The notes: a model not told the origin generated them from the letters alone. Counted from the stretch's first letter, positions 16,784 through 26,056 are shown. The stretch is 35,300 nt of DNA from Acidobacteriota bacterium (GCA_003224175.1 QHYQ01000202.1:1-35300); one strand, 5' to 3'. Numbers and translations: made by a program.

Positions 16784-16812
16784 TTCTCCCGCGATGCCGA
16801 GGCATCTATAAT
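16784..16812 (+). promoter_or_regulatory. Candidate promoter for the LPS inner-core operon
   Basis: A perfect TATAAT (-10) at 16807-16812 lies 53 bases before the waaA ATG. The hexamer 17 bases upstream, TTCTCC, is a weak -35 match. The site lies in the divergent gap between waaA and the secreted unknown protein. Read by eye; the -35 makes this uncertain. Confidence 0.3.
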
Positions 16813-16865
16813 AACGCCTTAGCTCGTCGTCGCATCGCAATTAGGATGGCGGCGCTCTCGTCTGC

Positions 16866-18224
16866 ATGTATTTTCTCTACAGTCTGATCACTGCGGTAGG
16901 GACGATCCTGCTGGCGCCCTACGTTCTGCTCAGCAGGGTCCGGCGAAAGAAATATCTGCCAAATCTCTCGGAACGGGTGGGGCTAAAGTTCCCTCCGGAG
17001 CTCGCCACCCATGGCGGCACTTCGCGCGCGATTTGGCTTCATGCCGTCTCGGTGGGCGAAGTTCTGGCCGCGATTCCGTTTGCGCGCTGTTTGAAACAGC
17101 GCTTTCCGGGTTGGCGGCTGGTGATCTCGACGACGACTGCCACAGGACAAGCGCTGGCCCATGAGCGCATGAATTTCGCGGACGCCGTTTTCTACTTTCC
17201 ATTCGATTGGAACGGACCAGTACGGCGCGCGCTTTGGGCCGTGCGGCCTGGCGTGATCGTGATTCTGGAAACAGAAATTTGGCCGAATCTGCTGCGCCGG
17301 GCGCGAAGAACGGGCGTTCCGGTAATATTTGTGAATGGGCGCTTGTCGGACCGATCCTTTCGCGGGTTCTCGCGCGCGGTGAAGATGAGCGGCGGAGTCA
17401 TTGGAGGTTTCCTCCGGCGCATATTGAACGATGCGACGCTGTATCTCGTGCAGACGCAGCAGGACGCGGCACGGCTGATTGCCCTCGGCGCGGCTACAGA
17501 TCGCGTCATCGTCACCGGAAGCATGAAATATGACATGGTTGCGCCGGGGCCGAATGCGTTCGTAAATTGGCTCCAGGCCGAATTGAAACAATCGCAGCGT
17601 GGCCCCGTGGTGGTTGCCGGCAGCGTGATTTCCGGCGAAGAAAAGCCGGTGCTGGAAGCCTTCGCAACGCTTCAGAGAAAATGGCCGCAGGCGCTGCTGA
17701 TATTGGCGCCCCGCAAGCCCGAGCGCTTCGCCACCGCCGCTGAAGTCGTGTCTGGCGCGGGCTGGCACCCGATCCGGCGAAGCGCGATCTCGCTCGACGG
17801 CTCTTCGGCAGGAATATTGGGCAGCGCAGCGCACGAGGACAAGAGCATTCTTCTGCTGGATACGATTGGCGAGCTTGCGGCGATATATAGCCTCGCGGAC
17901 GCCGTATTTATCGGCGGCTCGCTCGAGCCCGCTGGCGGGCACAATCCACTCGAGCCGGCGGGCTTCGCAAAAGTGCCGGTTTTTGGACGTTCGATGGATA
18001 ATTTCCGTGAGATTGGCGCGACCTTGCTCGAAGCAGGTGCTGCGATTCAAGTCGACTCGGCCGCGCAACTTGGCATCGCGTGGGCCGGCCTGCTCGAAAA
18101 TGCGGAGCGCCGTGCGCAAATGGGCTTGGCGGCGCGCGAAATCGTGGAGCGCAACCGCGGCGCGACCGCGGCGACGCTCGATCGCCTCGCGGCGATTATC
18201 GAGCCGCAGCGAGCACATACGTGA
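16866..18224 (+). CDS. waaA: 3-deoxy-D-manno-octulosonic acid (KDO) transferase
   Basis: Adds KDO from CMP-KDO to the lipid A precursor at the inner face of the cytoplasmic membrane; GT30 family. The N-terminal membrane anchor (MYFLYSLITAVGTILLAPYVLL) is followed by IWLHAVSVGEVLAA with the GT30 catalytic Glu. Further blocks are STTTATGQALA, FPFDWNGPVRRAL, ILETEIWPNLLRRA, VNGRLSDRSFRGF, VIVTGSMKYD, and the C-terminal nucleotide-binding part with FIGGSLEPAGGHNPLEPAGFAKVPVFGR. The 452-residue length is slightly above the usual ~425. It is the first gene of a six-gene same-strand operon; its stop overlaps the lpxK GTG by four bases (GTGA). Confidence 0.97.
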   Translation: MYFLYSLITAVGTILLAPYVLLSRVRRKKYLPNLSERVGLKFPPELATHGGTSRAIWLHAVSVGEVLAAIPFARCLKQRFPGWRLVISTTTATGQALAHERMNFADAVFYFPFDWNGPVRRALWAVRPGVIVILETEIWPNLLRRARRTGVPVIFVNGRLSDRSFRGFSRAVKMSGGVIGGFLRRILNDATLYLVQTQQDAARLIALGAATDRVIVTGSMKYDMVAPGPNAFVNWLQAELKQSQRGPVVVAGSVISGEEKPVLEAFATLQRKWPQALLILAPRKPERFATAAEVVSGAGWHPIRRSAISLDGSSAGILGSAAHEDKSILLLDTIGELAAIYSLADAVFIGGSLEPAGGHNPLEPAGFAKVPVFGRSMDNFREIGATLLEAGAAIQVDSAAQLGIAWAGLLENAERRAQMGLAAREIVERNRGATAATLDRLAAIIEPQRAHT

Positions 18225-19246
18225 CGCGGTCCCCGATTGCTCGAATGTTGCTGTGGCCCCTGGGCCTGCTTTATGGTGCTGTGATGCGGCTGCGAACGGC
18301 CCTTTACCGGTGCGGGCTCCTGCGCAGCCGGCGGCTTCAGGGTACCGTAATCAGTGTTGGCAACCTGACCGTCGGCGGCACAGGTAAAACGCCGATGGTG
18401 CTCTGGATTGCCGAGCGGCTGGCGACGGAAGGGCATCGTCCCGCCATTCTGACGCGGGGTTATCGGGGCCTCGGTCAACGCGGCGCCGCTCAGACCTCGG
18501 CCGACGAGGTCGCTTTGCTGCGCCAAAGGCTCAACGGCCGGGCTCAGTTTGGCGTAGGCAAAGACCGTTACAAGAATGGCGTTGCCCTGTCGAAAAATGG
18601 CGCAGAATGGTTCATTCTGGATGACGGGTTTCAGCATCTCGAGCTTCAGCGCGACGCTGATATTATCCTGCTCGATGCCACTGATCCGTTTGGAGGTGGG
18701 GCGATCCTGCCTGCCGGGCGCTTGCGAGAGCCACGCTCAGGGCTGGCGCGCGCGGATATCGTGATCATCACGCGGGCGAGCCATGCTCCGGCACTCGAAA
18801 CCGTGGTGCACAGGTTCACGAGCGCTCCCGTATTTTACGCGCAGGCGCGACTAGACACGGTACTCCGAGTGCCCTCGATGATCGAAGTTTTGCCGGAAAG
18901 CGAGCGGCGGCAATGCAAGTTTTTCGCCTTTTGCGGCATCGGAAATCCCGGGGCCTTCTTCGATGACCTGAAAAACTGGGGCTTTTCCGTGGTGGGCGAG
19001 CGCAGCTTTGCCGATCATCATCGCTATTCCAGCGCTGAAATCAGGGATCTGGAGAGCACAGCCACTGCATCCGGCGCGCATGCGCTCATTTGCACCGAGA
19101 AGGATGTGTTCAATTTGCCGCTTTCGCTTGCTGCGGCGCTTCCCGTCTACGCGTGCCGGATTCGCATGGCGCTCAACAATGAAGACGCCTTTTGGACGGC
19201 AGTGCGAGCTGCGGTCAGCCGCACCCAGCCGGTGACGCAAGTATGA
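18221..19246 (+). CDS. lpxK: Tetraacyldisaccharide 4'-kinase
   Basis: Phosphorylates the 4' position of the lipid A disaccharide, membrane-associated. The start is set at the GTG overlapping the waaA stop (VTRSPIARMLLWPLG), which gives a membrane-contacting N-terminal helix. The track's 47 extra residues are waaA out of frame; ATG 18245 is the alternative. Walker A is GNLTVGGTGKTP near residues 47-58. Later family blocks are LTRGYRG, VGKDRYKNG, LDDGFQHLELQRDADI, LPAGRLREP, AFCGIGNPGAFF, FADHHRYS and the CTEKD motif. About 341 residues, normal length. Its TGA overlaps the waaF ATG (ATGA). Confidence 0.96.
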   Translation: MTRSPIARMLLWPLGLLYGAVMRLRTALYRCGLLRSRRLQGTVISVGNLTVGGTGKTPMVLWIAERLATEGHRPAILTRGYRGLGQRGAAQTSADEVALLRQRLNGRAQFGVGKDRYKNGVALSKNGAEWFILDDGFQHLELQRDADIILLDATDPFGGGAILPAGRLREPRSGLARADIVIITRASHAPALETVVHRFTSAPVFYAQARLDTVLRVPSMIEVLPESERRQCKFFAFCGIGNPGAFFDDLKNWGFSVVGERSFADHHRYSSAEIRDLESTATASGAHALICTEKDVFNLPLSLAAALPVYACRIRMALNNEDAFWTAVRAAVSRTQPVTQV

Positions 19247-20316
19247 AAATCCTAGTTCGGGCGACAAATTGGGTAGGCGACGCGGTTATGTCCATTCCCG
19301 CGCTTCGAGCGATCCGCGGCCGCTGGCCAGACGCCGAAATCATGATCCTCGCGCGCCCCTGGGTGGCGGATTTATATCGCGAACAAGGTTATGCCGATCG
19401 CATCCTTGTTTACGACAATAAGAACAAACATAAAGGCTTTTGGGGGCGGGAATGGCTGGCCCATGCGCTTCGCCGGGAGAAATTCGATGTAGCGGTGCTC
19501 TTCCAAAATGCCTTCGACGCGGCTTGGATAGCCTGGCGCGCCCGGATACCCGAGCGCATCGGCTACGCGCAACATGGGCGAAGCTGGTTATTGACTCGAG
19601 CCATTCCCACTCCGGTGAAAGGCGAAGCCCCGGATCACGAGGCCTACGATTACCTGGAACTGCTCCGCCGAGCCGGATGGCTCGAGCGTTTGCCCCGAAT
19701 CGATGAGATCACTATCGCTGTCCCTGAGGAAGATCGGAAGAAAGCGCTGGAGCGCCTTTTTGCCGCAGGGGTGCGCAAAAATGCTGTCCGAATTGCCTTA
19801 GCTTCTGGTGCGACTTACGGTTCCGCGAAGTGCTGGGAACCGGAACGCTTCGCGGAACTCGCCGACCGGCTGATTGTGGCGTTCGATGCGGATGTGATAC
19901 TTTTCGGCGCGCCTCAAGAAAGTGGGATGGCGACGCGCATCGCTGGCTCGATGCGCAACCGTGTCTGCAATCTGGTCGGTGCCACCCCAATCGGCGAACT
20001 TCCGGCGCTGCTTTCCGCCTGCAGCTTGTTCATCGGCAATGATTCTGGAGCGATGCACGTCGCCGGCGCGGTAGGAGTTCCGGTCATCGGCATATTCGGC
20101 CCCACGGATCCCGAAGGCACTCGGGCCTTCACGCCGCAATTCACCCTGATTCGCGAGCCAGTGAATTGCAGTCCCTGTTTTCTCCGCAAATGCCCCATTG
20201 ACCATCGTTGCATGACGCGCATCTCCGTCGAGCGCGTCTTTGAAGCCGCCCGCTTTTCGCTCGCGTCCGGTGGCCGCGTAAAAAGCTCGACTGTCTGGAG
20301 TCAAGGTCTTGCCTGA
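19243..20316 (+). CDS. waaF: Lipopolysaccharide heptosyltransferase II
   Basis: GT9 enzyme that adds the second L-glycero-D-manno-heptose to the LPS inner core in the cytoplasm. Start at the ATG in the ATGA overlap (MKILVRATNWVGDAVMSIPALRAI), the typical first strand and glycine loop; the earlier track start is spurious. The C-terminal donor-binding region is clear: SACSLFIGNDSGAMHVAGAVGVPVIGIFGPTDP. It is followed by a Cys-rich C..C..C segment (NCSPCFLRKCPIDHRCM) typical of the family. 357 residues, normal. The 3' end overlaps the gmhB TTG start by eight bases. No gene for heptosyltransferase I is in the window. Confidence 0.96.
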   Translation: MKILVRATNWVGDAVMSIPALRAIRGRWPDAEIMILARPWVADLYREQGYADRILVYDNKNKHKGFWGREWLAHALRREKFDVAVLFQNAFDAAWIAWRARIPERIGYAQHGRSWLLTRAIPTPVKGEAPDHEAYDYLELLRRAGWLERLPRIDEITIAVPEEDRKKALERLFAAGVRKNAVRIALASGATYGSAKCWEPERFAELADRLIVAFDADVILFGAPQESGMATRIAGSMRNRVCNLVGATPIGELPALLSACSLFIGNDSGAMHVAGAVGVPVIGIFGPTDPEGTRAFTPQFTLIREPVNCSPCFLRKCPIDHRCMTRISVERVFEAARFSLASGGRVKSSTVWSQGLA

Positions 20317-20878
20317 AGCGAAGGGTTTGCGGCCGGCGGTGTTCCTGGATCGCGACGGTACTATTTGCGAAGAGATGGGTTATCTCAATCATTTGAGCCG
20401 GCTGCATATCTTTCCGTTCACTGCTCCGGCAATCAGCAAGTTGAATAAGGCGGGCTTGCCGGTGATCGTGGTCACCAATCAATCGGGTGTCTCCCGGCGG
20501 ATTTTTCCGGAGTCGCTGGTGGCTCAAATTCACGACCGCATCAGCCAGGAATTGTCCGGCGCTGGGGCTCGTATCGACGGCTACTACTATTGCGCGCACA
20601 CCAGCCAGGACGACTGTTCCTGCCGCAAGCCTTTGGCGGGATTGCTGGAACGGGCGGCCCGGGAGCACGGCCTGCGCCTCGAAAGTTCCTTCGTCGTGGG
20701 GGATCGTTATGCTGACGTCGAGCTGGCTCACGGCGTGGGTGGGCGCGGGGTGTTGGTTATGACGGGCTATGGCCGCGGCGAATATGAGTTGCACCGGCGG
20801 GAGTGGCCGCGCCAGCCCGATTCGGTGGTGGAGGACCTTTCGGAAGCCGTCGACGCGATCCTCGAGGAAGTCAGGTGA
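20309..20878 (+). CDS. gmhB: D-glycero-beta-D-manno-heptose 1,7-bisphosphate 7-phosphatase
   Basis: HAD-superfamily phosphatase in ADP-heptose synthesis. The FLDRDGT motif holds nucleophile D14 and acid/base D16. VVTNQSG is motif II, and CRKP with the following GDRYADVELA supply motifs III/IV. The zinc-binding loop is present (CAHTSQDDCSC), as in GmhB proper rather than histidinol phosphatase. 189 residues, normal. The TTG start overlaps the waaF stop and gives an N-terminus of the right length. Its stop overlaps the rfaE1 GTG (GTGA). It lies between heptosyltransferase and heptose kinase genes, which supports the assignment. Confidence 0.95.
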   Translation: MPEAKGLRPAVFLDRDGTICEEMGYLNHLSRLHIFPFTAPAISKLNKAGLPVIVVTNQSGVSRRIFPESLVAQIHDRISQELSGAGARIDGYYYCAHTSQDDCSCRKPLAGLLERAAREHGLRLESSFVVGDRYADVELAHGVGGRGVLVMTGYGRGEYELHRREWPRQPDSVVEDLSEAVDAILEEVR

Positions 20879-21933
20879 CCGGGGAGCGCGGCACAGAAGT
20901 GGCGCGGCTGATCGGTATCATCGAGCAGTTTCCCCGGCAGACCATTTTGGTCTTAGGCGATTTCGTCGCCGATGAATTCGTCTTCGGTGAAATCTCCCGG
21001 GTATCCCGGGAGGCGCCCGTGCTCATCCTGCGGCGCAGGGAAATGCATATCTTGCCCGGAGGGGGCGCTAATGCGGTCAATAATCTGGCGGACCTCGGCG
21101 CGCGAGTGCAACCGGTAGCCACTCTGGGGGACGATGCCGCGGGCAATGCGTTAGCGGAATATTTCCGTAAGAAGAGAGTCGATCCTTCGGGGTTCGTCCG
21201 CAAGAACGGCTGGACAACTCCTGCAAAGACGCGCTTCCTTGCCGGCTGGCCGCACACTGCGCAGCAGCAGGTGTTACGAGTCGACCGCGAGCCGGACGGA
21301 TTAGGTGAGGGCACCATCGAAGCGCTTGTCCGCAAGGCGCGTGACAGGATGGCCGACGTTTCCGCAGTTCTCATCTCCGACTATGGATATGGCTCGGCCA
21401 CGCCGGAGGTCGTGGCGAGTATTCGCGGCCGCCGCCGATGGGCACGCCCCGCAACACTGGACTCCCGGTATCGCCTTCACGCATACACAAGACTCGATTT
21501 GACGGCGGCGACGCCCAATGAGGCAGAAATCGAGGCTGCCCACAATGAGCAGATCGGAGGAGACGCGTCCAGGCTGGATGGTTTTGCGCGGCGTACCATG
21601 GCGCGGCTGAATCTGAGTGCCCTGGTGGTCACCCGTGGGCGGCACGGTATGACTGTCTTCGAACGGGGGCGCATGCCGCAGCCACTCGCCGTTTTTGGCG
21701 GCGATCAGGCGGTTGATGTGACCGGCGCGGGAGACACGGTGATTGCGGCGTTCACGCTGGCCCTGGCGGCGGGCGCAACGGTGCTGCAAGCCGCACGGAT
21801 TGCTAATTATGCTGGAGGCATCGTGGTCATGAAGCGCGGTACGGCCACGGTTACGCGCGACGAACTTGTAGCGGCGATTCGATCCGATGCGAACCAGGAA
21901 TGCGCAGAGCCCGGCCATGGACACCCGAAATAA
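20875..21933 (+). CDS. rfaE1: D-glycero-beta-D-manno-heptose-7-phosphate kinase (HldE kinase half)
   Basis: PfkB/ribokinase-family kinase converting heptose-7-phosphate to the 1,7-bisphosphate, the substrate of the GmhB encoded just upstream. Start at the GTG overlapping the gmhB stop; the track's 24 extra residues are spurious. Blocks: VLGDFVADEFVFGEISRVSREAPV, GGGANAVNNLADLGA, ATPNEAEIEAA and the anion-hole/catalytic DVTGAGDTVIAAFTLALAAG. DSRYRL replaces the more usual DSRNR-type stretch. 352 residues. In E. coli this domain is fused to the adenylyltransferase as HldE; here the two are separate, overlapping genes. Confidence 0.95.
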   Translation: MTGERGTEVARLIGIIEQFPRQTILVLGDFVADEFVFGEISRVSREAPVLILRRREMHILPGGGANAVNNLADLGARVQPVATLGDDAAGNALAEYFRKKRVDPSGFVRKNGWTTPAKTRFLAGWPHTAQQQVLRVDREPDGLGEGTIEALVRKARDRMADVSAVLISDYGYGSATPEVVASIRGRRRWARPATLDSRYRLHAYTRLDLTAATPNEAEIEAAHNEQIGGDASRLDGFARRTMARLNLSALVVTRGRHGMTVFERGRMPQPLAVFGGDQAVDVTGAGDTVIAAFTLALAAGATVLQAARIANYAGGIVVMKRGTATVTRDELVAAIRSDANQECAEPGHGHPK

Positions 21934-22405
21934 AATTCTGCCGCTCGAGTCGTTGGCCCTCAAGCTTCGCGAGCACAAAAATCGTGGAGAGCGGATCGTG
22001 CTGGCCAATGGCTGCTTCGATGTGCTGCACGTCGGGCATGCCCGCTACCTAGAAGGGGCGCGTCGTGAAGGGGACGTGCTCGTCGTGGCCGTCAACTCCG
22101 ACGACGGCGTCCGATCATTGAAGGGCGAGGGCCGCCCGATACTTTCCGCCGAAGCGCGCGCACGTCTCGTTGCCGGTCTTGCCGCCGTCAGTTACGTGGT
22201 GGTATTCGAAGAGCCCGACGTGACGCGCTTGCTTTCGATCCTGCGACCGAACGTGCACGCAAAGGGAACCGATTACACCACCGAAACCGTACCCGAGCGC
22301 GAGACCGCCCAGCGTCTCGGCGTGCGCATCGCCATCGTGGGTGATCCCAAGCGGCACTCCACGCGCGATCTGCTGGCGCGACTCCGCACGCTCTCTCATG
22401 CATAA
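21917..22405 (+). CDS. rfaE2: D-glycero-beta-D-manno-heptose 1-phosphate adenylyltransferase (HldE transferase half)
   Basis: Nucleotidyltransferase giving ADP-D-glycero-beta-D-manno-heptose, the last activation step before epimerisation. Cytidylyltransferase-like signatures: LANGCFDVLHVGHARYL with the HxGH motif, VAVNSDDGVRSLKG, GRPILSAEARARLVAGL, and HAKGTDYTTETVPE. The ATG at 21917 (MDTRNKILPLESLA) gives the usual N-terminus and overlaps rfaE1 by 17 bases. The ATG at 21887 is an alternative adding ten residues. Neither has a clear ribosome site, consistent with coupling to rfaE1 translation. 162 residues, normal. Confidence 0.95.
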   Translation: MDTRNKILPLESLALKLREHKNRGERIVLANGCFDVLHVGHARYLEGARREGDVLVVAVNSDDGVRSLKGEGRPILSAEARARLVAGLAAVSYVVVFEEPDVTRLLSILRPNVHAKGTDYTTETVPERETAQRLGVRIAIVGDPKRHSTRDLLARLRTLSHA

Positions 22406-22468
22406 AAAATCGCTGTCGCAGCTTCGTAGATGGGTCGCTGCCTCCGAGCGAGGAAGCGGCCTGGAGGC

Positions 22469-23017
22469 ATGAACGTTCCGGGGCCGGCCTGGGCACGCTG
22501 GCGTGCGCCTCTGGGTTATCCCACCGCGGCGCTCTGCCTCTGGCTGGCTCGCCCCACATTTCGCTCGATTCTCATTGGCTCTGTTCTTACGGCGCTGGGT
22601 TTGCTGATACGCGCGGCTGCCGCCGGGCACTTGCGTAAGCGTGAAGCGCTCGCGCACACGGGCCCCTACGCGCGCACGCGAAATCCCTTGTATTTTGGCA
22701 GCGCCCTGATTGCCGGGGGATTTGCCTTAGCCGGCCGCTCCTGGCTCGCAGGCGCTCTGGTGGCGCTCTATTTCGGCGTTTTTTACGCCCAGGTAATGCG
22801 CCGGGAAGAATCGGAGCTCCGCGAACAATATGGCAAGGCGTTCGATGATTACGCGGCTCGCGTGCCGCTATTCTGGCCGAGACTCCGCGTGAAGACTTCG
22901 GCAAATGGCACGCAGTTTTCCTTCACGCAGTATATGCGCAATCGTGAATACTGCGCCGCCATCGGAGCCGCGATCACGATTGTGGTGCTCTCGGCCCTGG
23001 CCGCTTGGCGGAGATAG
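22469..23017 (+). CDS. Isoprenylcysteine carboxyl methyltransferase-like membrane protein
   Basis: Small integral membrane methyltransferase-like protein of the ICMT/PEMT type. Diagnostic block GPYARTRNPLYFGSALIAGGFALAG, followed by RREESELREQYGKAFDDYAARVPLF, the SAM-binding C-terminal part of the family. About five membrane segments, including a C-terminal one (AAIGAAITIVVLSALAAW). ATG 22469 is preferred over 22430 because MNVPGPAWARWRAPLGYP reads like a family N-terminus; the GGAGG before it is very close. It is the last gene of the + strand block, 63 bases after rfaE2. The substrate is unknown; a role in envelope lipid or quinone chemistry is inference only. Confidence 0.85.
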   Translation: MNVPGPAWARWRAPLGYPTAALCLWLARPTFRSILIGSVLTALGLLIRAAAAGHLRKREALAHTGPYARTRNPLYFGSALIAGGFALAGRSWLAGALVALYFGVFYAQVMRREESELREQYGKAFDDYAARVPLFWPRLRVKTSANGTQFSFTQYMRNREYCAAIGAAITIVVLSALAAWRR

Positions 23018-23026
23018 CGATACGAA

Positions 23027-23287
23027 TTACTGCAGGCGGTAGACTTCGCTAATCAGGCGACGGAATTGGGGCCGGTAAAGCAGGTCATACACTTCGCCCT
23101 TGCCTGGAAACAGTGCTTCCGCCAGTCTCCGCGCCGAGGCGGCAATCTCCTGCGCCTCCTCATAAGGCAAGTTGCCCTGCGCGATGATGCTCAAAGAAAG
23201 ATTGACCACAATGCGCAGGCGGCGCACCCGTCTTGATTCTTCGTCAATTTCTGCCTTGCTTGGAGAAACTGGCTGAATGGAATTCAT
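23027..23287 (-). CDS. Small conserved-looking protein of unknown function
   Basis: 86-residue soluble protein of unknown function. Starts at ATG 23287, supported by GGAAGGG five bases upstream; the track's TTG start would use that ribosome site as codons. It is charged and helical: EIDEESRRVRRLRIVVNLSLSIIAQGNLPYEEAQEIAASARRLAEALFPG... and ends RPQFRRLISEVYRLQ. The composition suggests a compact helical adaptor. I have an impression of similar proteins in acidobacteria but cannot name a family. It lies 96 bases after comEC on the same strand and converges with the ICMT-like gene. Confidence 0.65.
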   Translation of the reverse strand: MNSIQPVSPSKAEIDEESRRVRRLRIVVNLSLSIIAQGNLPYEEAQEIAASARRLAEALFPGKGEVYDLLYRPQFRRLISEVYRLQ

Positions 23288-23383
23288 GAACCCTTCCAAA
23301 AGATTATAGTGACTGCCCTAACTTGCAGCAAGAAAGCTCTCCCGAGCTTGTTTCACACCTGCAAATTAGATTCCTGACCAGGA

Positions 23384-24424
23384 CTAGAAGGCCGGCCCTT
23401 CTGCAGGGGATGCGGCGGAGGAGGAGAGTTCCGAGCAGGGATTCGCGCAACTGAGGAACGAGTGAACGTTCATCGACTGGCCGTCCGTCGTGATGGTGAC
23501 GGCGCCATCTCGATCTGTGCGAAACAGACGCGTTCCTTGAGCGAGGATTCGCTCGGTTGTTTCTGGGTTCGGATCACCATAAGCGTTCGCCTCGCCCACA
23601 GATATAGCGGCCACCACCGGGTGAACGGCCTCTAGAAACGCGGGAGTGCTTGAAGTTCTTCCGCCATGGTGCGGAACTTTTAGGAACTTCGCGGCGAGTT
23701 CATCGCCATCAGCCAATATGCTGCGCTCCACAGCGCGTTCGATATCTCCGGTCAGCAGAAATGAATCCTGGCCATCCTGAAGACGCAAGACAACGGAATC
23801 ATCGTTGCGCGCGCGTGCCGGATCGCTTGAGTCTGGCCAGAGAACGCTCACGCGCACGCCGGCCCAATCGAAATGCTCGCCTCTGAGGCGATGGATCACA
23901 GCCACGCCCTTCGCCTTGGCTTCTGCGAGCACATGGCGATAGCCAGCGGCATCCTCATCTCGTCCCACCCAAAGTTCGCCGACGCGAAAATTTCGCAGCA
24001 CCGCAGGCATCCCGCCGAGATGATCTTCATGCGCATGCGTCATCACGATCGTATCGATGCGTTTGAGTCCGCGAGACCAGAGGAATGGCGAGACGACATC
24101 TTCGCCCACGTCGAGCCCCGGCCTCATCCCGCGCACATAATTGGCGCCGGGCAGACCTCCGGCATCCACGAGCATGGTGCGACCGTCGGGGAAAGTCACA
24201 AAAATGGAGTCGCCCTGCCCCACGTCCAGGACGGTCACTTCGAGGCGCCCACGCTGAAATCGAGCGGAAAAAGGATAGATAACGATCAGCGCTGCGCATA
24301 CGAGCACAAACGCGAGCCCGATGCCGGAGGCCCGTTTCCTGTTCATCATAATCGCCGCCCCTAAAACCAGCGCGGCTGCGAAAAACCCGGCGAGCAAGGC
24401 CGTGGGCGGCGATGGAACCCGCAT
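23384..24424 (-). pseudogene. comEC: ComEC C-terminal part (metallo-beta-lactamase domain), separated by a frameshift
   Basis: Carries the DNA-uptake protein's metallo-beta-lactamase-like domain: LDVGQGDSIFV, RTMLVDAGG, THAHEDHLGGMPAVL, DSVVLRLQDGQDSFLLTGDIE, KVPHHGGRTSSTP. Two membrane segments precede it (LLAGFFAAALVLGAAIMM and LAFVLVCAALIVIYP). The same frame upstream of the first ATG still reads ComEC-like sequence (PHWFAQL) back to about base 24460. So this is the 3' portion of one gene whose 5' portion is 24361-26037 in another frame. The ATG at 24424 is the first in frame after the shift and has no ribosome site. The longer 463-codon track ORF begins in out-of-frame sequence and is not a real start. 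Confidence 0.85.
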
Positions 24425-26037
24425 GGAAGAGGAGCGAAGTTGCGCGAACCAATGGGGGATGCCGCCAGCGCCCCGATCAAAAAGCTCAGCATGCGTCCGA
24501 GAATGATCCCGAGGCCCCTCCACACTGCGCCCAGTGCGAGTGATGCGAACCCAAACGGCACGATGATCGCGGTGAGCAGCACCGCAGGAATGTTTGCGAC
24601 CGGCGCGATAAAAGAGACTCGGTGAAAATCCCGGGCCATCAGTGGAAGCATGCCGATCTGCAGGGCGACCGAGAGCACCGCCAATTCCCACAACCGAAGG
24701 CCAACGCGACAAGGGAACACGACAAGCTGGTCGGAATAGCCGGTCAGTTTCGATGGCACTAAGGAGCGCAGCCACGCGGACGCGGATCGAAGATCAAGCC
24801 GAAATTCCGCGGCCCTTGGCGCGTGGCTGCCGTCGCGCGTCACGTCGCCGAGATGTTCGAGAGCGCGACGATAAGGTTCTGCCGTTCGTTCCAGCAGCGG
24901 CTGTGCGATGGCGGCGATAATTCCGGCCGCAAGGAAAGAGAGCTGGAAGCTGGCCTGAGCGATCTCCGACGGCCGGAACAGGAGAATTGCAACAGCGGCC
25001 AGGCTGACCGTGTTGAGCAGGGCCACACGGCGATAGAGCACAAGGGCGAGCAAATAAATGATCGCCATCAATGCGGCGCGAATAATGGGCGGCCGATCTT
25101 CGATAATCGCGATGTAAAAACCCAGAACCGCAATCGTCACCAATGCCCTCGCAGCGATCGGCAGACGTATTTTTTTTCCCGCCCAGAAAAAGAATGCTGC
25201 GAGAACGCCGACGTGCAAGCCGGCCACAACGAGAACGTGGAACGCCCCTGTCTCACGAAAGGATTCTGCCTGTTGCGAATCGACGAAACTGCGATCGCCC
25301 AGCAGCATGGCTCGCGCAATTGCCGCGCGATCTTCGGCTGGCGAAAGCATAGCCTCCACGTCATTCAGCAAGCGCCCGCGCAAGCGAGCCAGATAATGAG
25401 AGAGTTTTGGCGCCCGCCCCGGCAACTCTTGCATCAGAGCCGGATTCCGCAGTGTTGCGGCGAGGTCGATCCCTTGTTGCTGGAGCGCCCCGCGATAATC
25501 AAAGGCTCCGGGATCGCCAAAATTTCGCACGAGTCTCGCCCGAGCCAAGACTTCGAGGCGTTCGCCGGCACGAACCGGCGCCGGATTTCCCGGTACGCGC
25601 CCGTCAAAAAAATAGGTCACCCGCAAGCCGCCGTGCGCGCCTCGCCATTCGCCCGCTGTCTGCACCTCCTCGAGATCTATTTGGTAGCGAATGCCCCAGG
25701 GCAGGCGTAAAGGATCCTCCCGCAGAATCCCTCGCCAGCGCAGCGGCTCGTCTAGATCCAATTGGCCGCTGCCTGCCAGATTCGTGACTTGATTTGCCGG
25801 TATCGCCCTTCGCTCGATTTGCGCGACCCCAGCGCCGAGAAAGAACCATGCAAGCAGGCCGGCGGTCCAGGCGAGGTCCGCCCGGCGGAGTTTCAGCAGC
25901 CCGAAGCCCGCGAGCATGGAGCCCAGCCCGATTCCTAGCGACAGGTCGACGCCAAACTTAACATACGCAGCAATCGGAGACGCCGCGAGGACTCCTGCGG
26001 CAACGAAGATCGCGATCAGCAGGGCAGGAAGCTTCAT
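24361..26037 (-). pseudogene. comEC: ComEC N-terminal and competence membrane domain, ended by a frameshift
   Basis: N-terminal part of the ComEC/Rec2 channel that brings single-stranded DNA across the inner membrane. Membrane helices occur at the N-terminus, then an OB-like segment (GILREDPLRLPWGIRYQIDLEEV, RAGERLEVLARARLVRNFGDPGAFDY). The competence domain follows: AMLLGDRSFV, FRETGAFHVLVVAGLHVG, IEDRPPIIRAALMAIIYLLA. It reads correctly to FLIGALAA near base 24460, after which the frame gives non-family sequence to the stop. One missing base in the GCGGCATCCCCCATTGG stretch explains it: stepping back one base restores IPHWFAQL. Start ATG 26037. Together with the downstream part the protein would be about 880 residues. 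Confidence 0.88.
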
Positions 26038-26056
26038 GCGCGACGCGAGAGTCGCA

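Noticed and set aside
16983-18218. 411-codon ORF antisense to waaA
   Set aside because: Arg-rich shadow frame; waaA motifs on the + strand explain the region.
24455-24470. Programmed -1 frameshift in comEC
   Set aside because: A -1 step would restore the protein, but there is no X XXY YYZ heptamer or obvious stimulatory hairpin. A lost base or sequencing error beside the C-run is simpler.
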